Shown here piece by piece: positions 32,859 to 40,900 of a DNA stretch of 64,000 bases; within the stretch, counting starts at the first letter, position 1, and the number at the start of each line of letters is the position of its first letter. The notes under the pieces were generated by a model. The model did not search any database. It had not been told where the DNA came from and saw nothing but the letters and a program-made list of their open reading frames with translations. Source of the stretch: Acidobacteriota bacterium (lineage in GTDB: Bacteria; Acidobacteriota; Thermoanaerobaculia; Multivoradales; J023); assembly GCA_029263315.1 (NCBI GenBank), contig JAJCXR010000057.1, forward strand, positions 143,346-207,345, given 5' to 3'. The translations under genes were made by a program, and so were the position numbers.

Positions 32859-34471
32859 CAAGCGGCCCCAGCGCCGGATCGGCGTTGCCCCAGACCCCGC
32901 TCGACGGTCAGGATGAAGTCGGGAAGGGTCAGACGACCCCACTGGCTGCGCACTTCCACCCAAGGGCCTTCAAGGACCTCCGAATCGCCCGTCGCGACGT
33001 CCGCCGTCTGTAACACCAGGCGGAGCTGGCCATCGCGACTGCGAGCTTGTCGTCGACCGTCGCTGTCGGCCGGCGAAGCCAGCAGGCGTCCGAGCAGGGA
33101 CAGCAGAAGTTGCAGCTCGGCGGCGTCCAGGGTGGGAAGCTCGGCCAGCCGTAGGGGACCGCGGTCGATGAATCGTGCCAAGGCTTCGCCGTCGCGGCGT
33201 CGTTCCGTTTCGTGGCGTTGTCGCAACTGGCGTTTGGCGGCTCGATAGTCGCTGATGCGCGGCGGTCGTCCCGGAGCACTGGGGGCGTTGGGCAGACGCA
33301 CGGTGGGGGAGAGCTCCACCGGCGGCGTCTGGCGCCAAGAGCTCTTGGGTTGCACGCGATCGATGTCCTCGGGCAAGGTCGACAGGTGACGGGCCGGAAA
33401 GAGCCCGAAGGCGTCTTGGAACAAGCGGTGCGGATCGTCGACCAGGGTCGGATCTTCAAACCAAGTGGCCAGGCGCAGCAGGTCGGCGGTGCGATTGGCG
33501 CGACGGAACCGCTTCTCGTGCAGGCGTGACAATACCCGCAGGATGCGTTCGACGGCGTGCAGGGCCGCTTCCCGCAAGAGCTTGAGGGTGGCCGGCTGGG
33601 TTGCGTCGCCGATGAACCAGGTGACGATGCCTTGCCATTGCCGGATCAGTTGGGGCGTGGAGTCCCGTTGGCCGTCGAGGGTTGGCGTCGGGTCCGCCTG
33701 GGCTGCAAGTCGCATCATCTCTTCCACGCCGGTGGTGGCGAGGTTTTCCAAGGCACCGACAATGCGCGGCGAGATGCCTTGCAACTGACGCACGAAGTCG
33801 TCGAGGTAGGTGATCACCGCTTCTTTGTAGGCGATGAAGGCGTCGAGGCGCACCTCGCTGGCGTCGATGGCCTCGTGCAGGCGTGCCAAGAAGATACCGG
33901 CGTTTTCGGTCAGTGCCTTGAATTGCTCGTTGACGTTGAACAAACCTTCGTAGAGGCGGTCGGGGCGCGGACCGTCGTCGGTTCGTGCCATCTCTTCCAC
34001 CAACGATCCCAGGTTGCGCAGAATGGCGCCGAGCATGACGGTTTGCAGAGCACCGCTCTCCGCCAGCGCCGCCACCACGGCACCCACGGCCCGTTCCGCC
34101 GCCTCCCCGGCGGTGGTGATTTGGTAGAGAAAATGGCGGCGCCGGAAGTCCTCCAAGGTGGCGACTCGCCCGGTGTCATGGCTACGCCGCAGGTTGCCCC
34201 AGTCGCAGAGCTGATTCAGGGCGCGCTCGAGGGTGTCGTCGTCCACTTCCAGGCCGACCCCGCGCCGGGCCAGCCCGGCCGCCACTTGGTCGGGTCGGAA
34301 ATGGATTTGATAGCGGGTTTTACCGTCCGCCAACAGACGCATGATGGCCCGGTAGAGGGGCGCTAGAGATTCAACGGTGTAGTGAAAGACCCGCAGCCGG
34401 GAGAGATCGTCCTCGATGGCTAGGTTCCCATCGGGCAAAGAATTCTCTTCTGTGGTGGATTCGGTGCTCAC
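32858..34471 (-). CDS. jetA: Wadjet kleisin subunit JetA (DUF2397)
   Basis: This 537-residue protein is the first gene of the jetABCD operon. It has the kleisin-like N-terminal winged helix (LRVFHYTVESLAPLYRAIMR, YQIHFRPDQVAAGL, LDQLCDWGNL-type motif LNQLCDWGNL) and a helical middle (FLARLHEAIDAS, FIAYKEAVITYLDDFVRQLQ) typical of DUF2397. With jetB, jetC and jetD it completes the DUF2397-DUF2398-SMC-DUF2399 set usually called Wadjet type II. The assigned start is a GTG with only a weak AGAAAG upstream, so it could lie slightly elsewhere. Confidence 0.9.
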   Translation of the reverse strand: MSTESTTEENSLPDGNLAIEDDLSRLRVFHYTVESLAPLYRAIMRLLADGKTRYQIHFRPDQVAAGLARRGVGLEVDDDTLERALNQLCDWGNLRRSHDTGRVATLEDFRRRHFLYQITTAGEAAERAVGAVVAALAESGALQTVMLGAILRNLGSLVEEMARTDDGPRPDRLYEGLFNVNEQFKALTENAGIFLARLHEAIDASEVRLDAFIAYKEAVITYLDDFVRQLQGISPRIVGALENLATTGVEEMMRLAAQADPTPTLDGQRDSTPQLIRQWQGIVTWFIGDATQPATLKLLREAALHAVERILRVLSRLHEKRFRRANRTADLLRLATWFEDPTLVDDPHRLFQDAFGLFPARHLSTLPEDIDRVQPKSSWRQTPPVELSPTVRLPNAPSAPGRPPRISDYRAAKRQLRQRHETERRRDGEALARFIDRGPLRLAELPTLDAAELQLLLSLLGRLLASPADSDGRRQARSRDGQLRLVLQTADVATGDSEVLEGPWVEVRSQWGRLTLPDFILTVERGLGQRRSGAGAA

Positions 34472-34513
34472 TTTCTAAGTCTATCCGGCTTCGTATGGCG
34501 GTGCATCCCTGGT

Positions 34514-34630
34514 GGTGCCAGGCTCCTACGGACGCCTGCGAAAACCGGTGCCAGGCACCTGCGGGACATGGCGGGACATGGCGAAATCCGGTGCCAGGCA
34601 CCCGCGGACGTCAGTGCCAGGCACCTGCGG
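34514..34630 (+). repeat. Four copies of a short palindromic repeat upstream of the Wadjet operon
   Basis: The cores begin at 34514 (GGTGCCAGGCTCC, imperfect), 34547 and 34590 (GGTGCCAGGCACC) and 34613 (AGTGCCAGGCACC). Each is followed by a TGCGG-like tail, giving the consensus RGTGCCAGGCACCTGCGG. Spacing is irregular (33, 43 and 23 bp), and a 10-bp unit GCGGGACATG is duplicated at 34561-34580. They fill the gap between the SDR gene and jetA. The same element is found 3' of jetD at 26021-26067. Confidence 0.85.
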
Positions 34631-34645
34631 GCATCAGCGGATGTT

Positions 34646-35347
34646 TCAGAAGGGGTTGGTGGCGAACACCGAAAACTCCGGGATGAAGCCCCGGTCGTCG
34701 ATCTTCAAGGCACCGACGATGGCGTCGGCGATCTCTTGACCGCGTAGCTTATTGTCGGTGGCTTGCTGTTGGCGGCCGGCCCGTTGCGCGAAGTCGGTGA
34801 GCACTTCGCTGGGGTTGACCAGCATGACGCGCACGTTGTGACGCCGCAGCTCGTCGCGCCAGCAGTCGGTCATGCCGCGCAGGGCAAATTTGGACGACGA
34901 GTAGGCGGTGGAGCCTTTGCCACCCTTGAGACCGGAGGTGGAGGAGATGTTGATCAGATTGCCGGAGCCCTGCTCGACGAAGTGCCGGGCCGCTTCGCGG
35001 GCCATCAGGAAGGCGCCGAAGACGTTGGTGCGATAGACCGCTTCGAGCTTGTCGAATTCCATGTCTACCAAGGGGGCGAAGTGGCCGAAGCCGGCGTTGT
35101 TGACCAAGATGTCGATGCGACCGTGCTGGTCGACGAATTGGCGTACCGTGGCGACGGCGTCGGCTTCTTTGCCGACATCCCCGACCAAATAACCGGCGCC
35201 GATGTCCTTGGCCACTTCTGCCAGATGTTCTTCCCGACGTCCGGTGATGACGACGTCACAGCCTTCGGCCAAGAGGGCGACGGCGATGGCCTTGCCGATG
35301 CCGTCGCTGCCGCCGGTGATGAGTGCTTTTTTGCCTTGTAGATCCAT
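34646..35347 (-). CDS. Short-chain dehydrogenase/reductase
   Basis: This 233-residue protein has a single Rossmann domain, the classical SDR length. The cofactor loop is TGGSDGIG (11-18), with NNAG at 83-86, the catalytic Ser in NISSTSG (135-136), and Tyr149 and Lys153 in YSSSK. Arg37-Arg38 after the second strand (TGRREE) favours NADP(H). It resembles the 3-oxoacyl-ACP-reductase-like group, but the substrate cannot be read from sequence. It stands alone: the palindromic repeats separate it from the Wadjet operon downstream. Confidence 0.88.
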   Translation of the reverse strand: MDLQGKKALITGGSDGIGKAIAVALLAEGCDVVITGRREEHLAEVAKDIGAGYLVGDVGKEADAVATVRQFVDQHGRIDILVNNAGFGHFAPLVDMEFDKLEAVYRTNVFGAFLMAREAARHFVEQGSGNLINISSTSGLKGGKGSTAYSSSKFALRGMTDCWRDELRRHNVRVMLVNPSEVLTDFAQRAGRQQQATDNKLRGQEIADAIVGALKIDDRGFIPEFSVFATNPF

Positions 35348-35559
35348 GGATAGCTCCTGGACGGCTACGGCTGGGGCCGCGCCATCGAATGGTGGGTATG
35401 GTGGTTTTTTGCCGTATTCCCAGAGCGACCGACGGTAGGTCAGGGAGTCTAGCCGTCGGCTACCAGGGGTACGTCCATGGCAACGGGATCGGTTAGGCCA
35501 ATATTCCGTGAGCTAGGCGATCCTGGAGGTGGCGACCGCTTCGAGTTGCGTCGCTTGGC

Positions 35560-36807
35560 TTACTCGTAGCGCAGGGCTTCGATGGGATCGAGGTTCGCCG
35601 CTTGGAAAGCCGGATAGAGGCCTGAAATCAACCCCACCGCCAGGGCCACACCGGTGGACAGCAGGACGGCCCAAGCTTGCACCATGGTGGGCCAACCGGC
35701 GGCGGCGGCGACGCCCTTGGCGATCAACAAGCCCATCAGCACACCGATGGCGCCGCCGATGGCGGCCAAGGCGAAGCTCTCGCAGAGGAATTGCGCCATG
35801 ATGTGACCCCGGGTGGCCCCGACGGCCCGCCGCATGCCGATTTCCCGGGTCCGCTCGAGGACGCTGGCCAACATGATGTTCATGATGCCGATGCCCCCCA
35901 CCAGCAAGGAAATCCCGGCGATACAACCCATCACCAGGTTGAAGACCTGCTGGGTGCGCCGGCTTTCCGCCAGCAGAGCCTCCGGCACGATGACCTCGTA
36001 GTCATCGGCGTTGGCGTGCAGATGGCTCAACAGACTGTCGATGGCCGCCGCCGCCCGCCGTCCGGAAGCGCCCTCTTCGAGGTGCACGACGATCTCCGAC
36101 AGGGGAGCGTCGAGGGGACGGCGCTCGAGCTTGCGCAAGACTGCGGTGATGGGCAAATAGATGGCGTCGCGGGTCGAGGCCAGCTGCACCCCTTGGAAGG
36201 AGTCGGTGCCTCCCCCTTGATGGCCGCCACCATCCAAGACGCCCACCACTTCGAGCCACAGGTCATCGACTTTGAAGTGTTGACCGATGGCGGCACCGTA
36301 GCCGAAGAGATCGCGGCGCACGGCGTCGCCGATCACCGCCACCTGTTGATGGTGGCGGACGTCCCAGGCATCGAGCCAACGCCCCTCCACCAAGCGCAGC
36401 TCCACCAAGTGGGCATACTGCTCGCCGACGCCGTACACCTTGGCGTCGTAGGTGCCTTGGGAAGAACGCACCGTGTAGGGCTCGACGCGGGCTTGGGGTG
36501 AGACGATGCTCGCCCCGGGCACCGCATCGGTGATGGCTTCGGCGTCCCGCAGGCTCAGACCCAGGGATTTGCTACGCAGCTCCTCCAGGGCCTCGTCCCG
36601 CAGGTCGTCCTTGGCCCGCACCACGACATTGTGCAGACCGAGGCGGGAAATGGTCTCCAGGGCTTGATTCTCCGCCCCGGCGCCGATGGAGAGCATGGCG
36701 ATCACCGCCCCGACGCCAAAGACGATGCCGAGCATGGTCAACGCCGAGCGCACCTTGTGGGCGCCGATGTTCTGCACCGCGATGTAAATCGTCTCCGTCC
36801 ATTCCAT
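35560..36807 (-). CDS. MacB/FtsX-type ABC transporter permease
   Basis: This 415-residue protein has an N-terminal membrane helix (about 20-42; LTMLGIVFGVGAVIAMLSIG), a periplasmic MacB-type core domain (about 50-285) and a C-terminal FtsX bundle of three helices (about 290-410; IMNIMLASVLERTREIGMRRAVGA). Four transmembrane helices plus a large periplasmic domain is the MacB/LolCE mechanotransmission plan. Unlike MacB, no ATPase is fused, and none is encoded in this window next to it. It is the last gene of an operon with three periplasmic adaptors, one base after the preceding stop. Confidence 0.9.
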   Translation of the reverse strand: MEWTETIYIAVQNIGAHKVRSALTMLGIVFGVGAVIAMLSIGAGAENQALETISRLGLHNVVVRAKDDLRDEALEELRSKSLGLSLRDAEAITDAVPGASIVSPQARVEPYTVRSSQGTYDAKVYGVGEQYAHLVELRLVEGRWLDAWDVRHHQQVAVIGDAVRRDLFGYGAAIGQHFKVDDLWLEVVGVLDGGGHQGGGTDSFQGVQLASTRDAIYLPITAVLRKLERRPLDAPLSEIVVHLEEGASGRRAAAAIDSLLSHLHANADDYEVIVPEALLAESRRTQQVFNLVMGCIAGISLLVGGIGIMNIMLASVLERTREIGMRRAVGATRGHIMAQFLCESFALAAIGGAIGVLMGLLIAKGVAAAAGWPTMVQAWAVLLSTGVALAVGLISGLYPAFQAANLDPIEALRYE

Positions 36808-36808
36808 A

Positions 36809-38194
36809 TCAGGGCCCGCCGGTGGAGGAATTGGCGGTGTCGGCCGCCGCTGCGTCTTGAGGGGGCTCGCCGCCGCCGACCTTCGTTTGACGCTGTTCGA
36901 GGGCGGGCTCGGCCAAGGCGACGACCTCGCCGGCGGTGACGCCGGAGGTCACCACGGCCCATCCCAGAGAGGTCGGGCCCAGCTCGACGGCGCGGGGGGT
37001 GAAGCCACCGCCATCGCGCACATAGACCTGCGAGCCCCCGTCCTGCTGATGGACGGCCTGGCGAGGCACCACCAAGGCATCGTCCAAGGATTCCAGCAGC
37101 AGCGTGGCGCGCACCCGACTGCCCGGTTTCATGATGTCGGCGTCCAGGGCCTCCAAATCCTCGGGGTCGAATCCCAGCACGACTCCGAAATACTGCACCG
37201 GGGAGCCCGGAAAGCGGGGTTTGGCCAGGGCTTCGACGCTGCGGATGGTGGCCCGGAAGGTGGTTTGGGGATGGGCCTCGATGACCACCTCGGCGGCCTT
37301 GCCTTCGGCCAGGCCCCCGGCATCGGCCTCGAGAACATAGACGCGGGCCTGAAGCGTCGACAGGTCAGGAATCTTACCGATGCTCTGGCCGCGCCACATT
37401 TCCGCTCCCACCCGCGGTGGCTCGCCCCGCCAGTCACGGCTCAGCTGCAAGATGCCGGCATGGGGAGCGCGGATTTCCAGGCCGGCCAAGGCCTCCTCGG
37501 ACTGATCGATTTCCAGTTGGGCCTGGCGTTGCTGGATGGCCAGTAGATCGAGCTCGGTTTGGGCCAAGGCTTGCTGCGTCCCCGCCGCCTCGGCGGAGTG
37601 CTCCTTGCGCGCTTGGGCGAGCTCGCCGTCGATGGCGTCCTGCAGAATGTCGCGCCGTGCATAGACGGTGTGGTCCAATTTTTGGAAGTTGCGGGCGTGC
37701 TCGAGCTCGAGGTCGGCGATCTGCAGCTCGGTGCCGAGACGCGAGACCTCGATGTCGCTTTCGATGCGGGTGCGCTCGATTTCGAGGGACGCCTTGCGAT
37801 GGTCCCCTTGGCCGTCTTCCAGCTGGCGCTGCATCTCAAGGGCGTCGAAGCGGGCCACCAATTGGCCGCTTTCCACCCTCTTGCCCTCATCCTCCAACCA
37901 GGCGAGCCGGATGCGTCGGGGTACCTGCAACGACACCGAGAGCTGGGTGCTGATCTCGGCCTCCAGCTGCCCTTCAACGGTGACCCGCTGTACAAAATCC
38001 CGACGTTCGACAACCTGGGTGGGGGTCAGGTCGTTGCTATCGGAGCCGCAGGCCGTGAGCAGCCCACCGAGCAAGAGCGAACCCGAGACACTGAGCAGAA
38101 GCGAGCCCAAGACACCGAGCCGGGGCGAGCCGAGGGCACCGAGCAGCGGCGAGCCCAAGCTGTGGAGGCTGGGTCGCCCTGACCGCGGCGTCAT
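36809..38194 (-). CDS. HlyD/RND-type periplasmic adaptor lipoprotein (third of three)
   Basis: This 461-residue protein has a lipobox LTAC (Cys49) after an unusually repetitive signal peptide. Residues 60-100 and 300-400 hold barrel-sandwich and beta-barrel parts (RLAWLEDEGKRVESGQLVARFD, LEIRAPHAGILQLSRDWRGE, MKPGSRVRATLLLESLDDAL). A coiled-coil hairpin occupies about 105-260. A Pro/Ala-rich tail ends the protein. Such adaptors bridge a MacB-type permease to an outer-membrane channel. The start overlaps the preceding adaptor by 4 bp. Confidence 0.87.
   Translation of the reverse strand: MTPRSGRPSLHSLGSPLLGALGSPRLGVLGSLLLSVSGSLLLGGLLTACGSDSNDLTPTQVVERRDFVQRVTVEGQLEAEISTQLSVSLQVPRRIRLAWLEDEGKRVESGQLVARFDALEMQRQLEDGQGDHRKASLEIERTRIESDIEVSRLGTELQIADLELEHARNFQKLDHTVYARRDILQDAIDGELAQARKEHSAEAAGTQQALAQTELDLLAIQQRQAQLEIDQSEEALAGLEIRAPHAGILQLSRDWRGEPPRVGAEMWRGQSIGKIPDLSTLQARVYVLEADAGGLAEGKAAEVVIEAHPQTTFRATIRSVEALAKPRFPGSPVQYFGVVLGFDPEDLEALDADIMKPGSRVRATLLLESLDDALVVPRQAVHQQDGGSQVYVRDGGGFTPRAVELGPTSLGWAVVTSGVTAGEVVALAEPALEQRQTKVGGGEPPQDAAAADTANSSTGGP
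38069..38164 (-). repeat. Four exact-period 24-bp tandem repeats inside a signal-peptide coding region
   Basis: Four consecutive imperfect 24-bp units (38069-38092, 38093-38116, 38117-38140, 38141-38164) share the pattern GAGC-N4-GCGA-CC-GA. On the minus strand they encode four 8-residue units of the L-G-S-x-L-L type that make up the hydrophobic core of the adaptor signal peptide. Confidence 0.85.
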
Positions 38195-39420
38195 GGCGTC
38201 ACCTCAGCGTCTTCCGGCGCCGCTCGACCGAGCACTCTGTCTCCCGGCTCGAGCCCATCGAGCACTTGGAAATGGTGGCCGTTACGAATCCCCAGGGTGG
38301 GTTGACGGCGGTCCTTGCCGAGCAGCGTCCGGGTCCACACCCAGACCCCCTGCGGCCCGCTGAAGACGGCGTCATTGGGGATAGCGACGACATCCTCCAA
38401 GCGCTCGACTTCGAGGGTGCCGCGCAACCGCATGCCGGGACGCATGCGCTGGGTATCGGTGGTATCGAGATCGATGGTCACCTTGACCACCTTCTCGGCG
38501 GGTCGCGATGCCTTGGCCTGCACCGCCCGGCGGACCTGCACCAGGCGTCCGTGGTACTCGCGATCGGGGTAGGCGTCGAGAAAGAAGCTGGCGTTTTGGC
38601 CCACCTGCAGGCGCCCCGCATCGGCCTCGGCGACCTCCGCGTCGACCCGCATCTTCGACAGATCGGGGATCTCAAGGACCCTGGCGGCGCGCCAGATCTG
38701 GTCGCCCACCTTGGTCTTTTGCTGGCGCCAATCGGTGATCAGGATGACGGTACCGGCCCGCGGTGCCTTGATGGTCATCGCTTGGATGCCCTGCTGCAAG
38801 GTCTCGACCTGGGCGGCGGCGCGGTCGCGCCGTTGGCGGAGATTCGACAGCTCACTTTGCCGCCGCCCGGCCATCGACTCGAGGTTTCGGCTCAGGTGAT
38901 CGATCTCGAGCTGAGCCAGACGTTGGTCGATCTTGGCCTCTTCGATCTGGCGCCTCGAGACCACGTCCGGCGGCACATCGACGGCAAATTGGGTTTTGCG
39001 CCAGCGGGCCTTGGCTTCCGCCAGGCGGAGCTCCAGCTGACGCTGCTCCACCTGCAAATCCTGCTCTTTCTTCTGGAGCTTCTTCTCGGCCGATTCCCGT
39101 TCCGCCATCTCCTGTTGCAAGCGCCGCTGCAACTCGGTGGTATCGAGACGCAGCACCGGCTGTCCGGCGGTCACTTCTTTGCCCTCCTCGGCCAGAAACG
39201 AGACTTTGAAATTCCACACCCCTTCCACCTGCGGCGGACCGATTTCCAGGGAATCCACCGCCCGCAGGTCGCCTTCGAAGGGGATGCCAATGACCAGATC
39301 ACGGCGCTGCACCTCGAGCCAAGGCCCCTCGCCGCCCAGTTGCACCGCCCAGGCGCCCAAGGCGAGCAGCAACAGAGCCGGAGCGAGCCAGAGTACCTGG
39401 CGGAGGGGTTTGCCGGCCAT
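38191..39420 (-). CDS. HlyD/RND-type periplasmic adaptor (second of three)
   Basis: This 409-residue protein has an N-terminal membrane anchor or signal (LWLAPALLLLALGAWAVQLG) without a lipobox Cys, unlike the adaptors on either side. The biotinyl-lipoyl-like half (VSFLAEEGKEVTAGQPVLRL), a long coiled-coil hairpin (about 85-235), the second lipoyl half (IKAPRAGTVILITDWRQQKT) and the beta-barrel (MRPGMRLRGTLEVERLEDVV) are all present. The start is the ATG at 39420, sharing one base with the upstream stop. Confidence 0.87.
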   Translation of the reverse strand: MAGKPLRQVLWLAPALLLLALGAWAVQLGGEGPWLEVQRRDLVIGIPFEGDLRAVDSLEIGPPQVEGVWNFKVSFLAEEGKEVTAGQPVLRLDTTELQRRLQQEMAERESAEKKLQKKEQDLQVEQRQLELRLAEAKARWRKTQFAVDVPPDVVSRRQIEEAKIDQRLAQLEIDHLSRNLESMAGRRQSELSNLRQRRDRAAAQVETLQQGIQAMTIKAPRAGTVILITDWRQQKTKVGDQIWRAARVLEIPDLSKMRVDAEVAEADAGRLQVGQNASFFLDAYPDREYHGRLVQVRRAVQAKASRPAEKVVKVTIDLDTTDTQRMRPGMRLRGTLEVERLEDVVAIPNDAVFSGPQGVWVWTRTLLGKDRRQPTLGIRNGHHFQVLDGLEPGDRVLGRAAPEDAEVTP

Positions 39421-40631
39421 CAGCCCAGGTCCCTGGCCCGGCCGAGGGCGGTACCGGCCGCCGGGCCCTCTTCGAGAACACACTGACGGGGATTGCAGGG
39501 GCCGAGGCGGATGGGCACCCGGCGACCTGCCGCCAGTTGGGCTTCGGGGGCGCCGTCGGGGCTCCAGGCGATGGCGGGACGGGGGATCAGCAAAGCGTCA
39601 TAGGGTTCGAGATCGAGAACGACGCGAACGGACATGCCCGGTCGCATGCGGTCGGCATCGATGCCGTCGACATCGACCCGGACTTTGAAGAATCGTCGGG
39701 TGCTGTCGGCCGCCGGCTGATCGGCAAAATCGGTGATCTCGCGAAGGGTCCCTCGGAGGATTTCGTCCGGGAAAGCGTCGAGGATGACTTGTACCCGTTG
39801 CCCGGTGGCGATCTTGCCGTCGTCGACGTCAAAGAGCTTGGCCTCCACCATCAAGGTCTGGAGGTCGGGCATGCTGGCCACCGGGACACCGGGGATGGCG
39901 CTGTCGCCGGTCTGGTATGTACGGCCCAGACGACCGGTGGCCACCAGCACCAAGCCGTCCCGGGGGGCCGTCAGCCGTAGTTTTTCCAGATCTTCTTGCA
40001 AACGCTCGACGGCCCGGCGCGCCTTGTCGACCGTCTCGGTCTGCACCGCCAAGGCTTTCTCACCGGCCAGGGACCGGGTGCGCAAGGCCTGACGCGCCTG
40101 CTCCAAATCGAGCTCTGCCTTGGCCAACTCCAGGCGACCTTGCTCGAAATCTTGTCGCGAGCTGAGCTCGGCGGGCACGTCGGCCGCCATGCGAGCCTTT
40201 TCGAAGGCTCCCTGGCTCTGCTCGAGGTCGTAGTGGGCTTGCGCCAGGCTCTCCCTCACCCTCGAACGTTCGAGTAGAAGCTCGTTCTGGGCCTCCGTCC
40301 ACCGGGCGGTCAGTTGCTCCAGATTGCTGACCAACTGGCTGTTGTCGAATTCCGCCACGGTCTCGCCCTCGGCCACCTCTTGACCATCGTCGGCCAACCA
40401 GCGGATGGTCACCGGCCATTGGTTGGTATTGGGCGTCAGCAGGTAGTCCGCCGTTTCGGCCACCAATTCGCCGCTGAGCAGATGGTGCTCACGGAATGGA
40501 CCGACCTCGATGGATAGCGACTGTGGGCGCTCCGTCGCCGCGGGGGCGGTGGTCGAGCCACAGCCGGCCAGGGACAGCCCGAGGCACACCTGGACGAGCA
40601 GCACACCCGCTCTGCCGTCTGACCAGCTCAT
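39420..40631 (-). CDS. HlyD/RND-type periplasmic adaptor lipoprotein (first of three)
   Basis: This 403-residue protein has the lipobox LAGC (Cys24). It shows lipoyl-like halves (IRWLADDGQEVAEGETVAEF and LRLTAPRDGLVLVATGRLGR), a coiled-coil hairpin between them and a beta-barrel (MRPGMSVRVVLDLEPYDALL). It opens the adaptor-adaptor-adaptor-permease operon. The ATG at 40631, with GGGGAG about ten bases upstream, is preferred over in-frame codons further upstream because it gives a proper lipoprotein signal. Its sequence is clearly related to the other two adaptors, suggesting successive duplications. Confidence 0.86.
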   Translation of the reverse strand: MSWSDGRAGVLLVQVCLGLSLAGCGSTTAPAATERPQSLSIEVGPFREHHLLSGELVAETADYLLTPNTNQWPVTIRWLADDGQEVAEGETVAEFDNSQLVSNLEQLTARWTEAQNELLLERSRVRESLAQAHYDLEQSQGAFEKARMAADVPAELSSRQDFEQGRLELAKAELDLEQARQALRTRSLAGEKALAVQTETVDKARRAVERLQEDLEKLRLTAPRDGLVLVATGRLGRTYQTGDSAIPGVPVASMPDLQTLMVEAKLFDVDDGKIATGQRVQVILDAFPDEILRGTLREITDFADQPAADSTRRFFKVRVDVDGIDADRMRPGMSVRVVLDLEPYDALLIPRPAIAWSPDGAPEAQLAAGRRVPIRLGPCNPRQCVLEEGPAAGTALGRARDLG

Positions 40632-40900
40632 TTCAGTGAATCTCCCCTCGCCAAGCTCGACCGAACAAATCCAAGATTCCATCGTGGCACGAAATCTTCC
40701 ATGGTTCATACGGAAAAAGACTCCGCAGGGTCTAGATGAATTGTGCCCCCCGTCTCGACACAACGGCGGACGGAATCTTTACCGTTCAGGCGAGTCTTGA
40801 TAGGTTGCGTCATTGCTCCCTGCAGATCATGCCCCAGCCTGGCAAACCAGAGGCCCGATCCCTGGCATCCCGACGGATGCCGATACCTTAGGAGAATAAG

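Noticed and set aside
34514..34630. Possible CRISPR array
   Set aside because: The repeats are only about 18 bp, with irregular 5 to 25 bp gaps, and no cas genes are nearby; they fit a palindromic intergenic repeat instead.
38266..39486. 406-codon plus-strand frame opposite the second adaptor
   Set aside because: It is a shadow of a well-supported adaptor gene; the translation is Leu/Gly/His-rich without domains.
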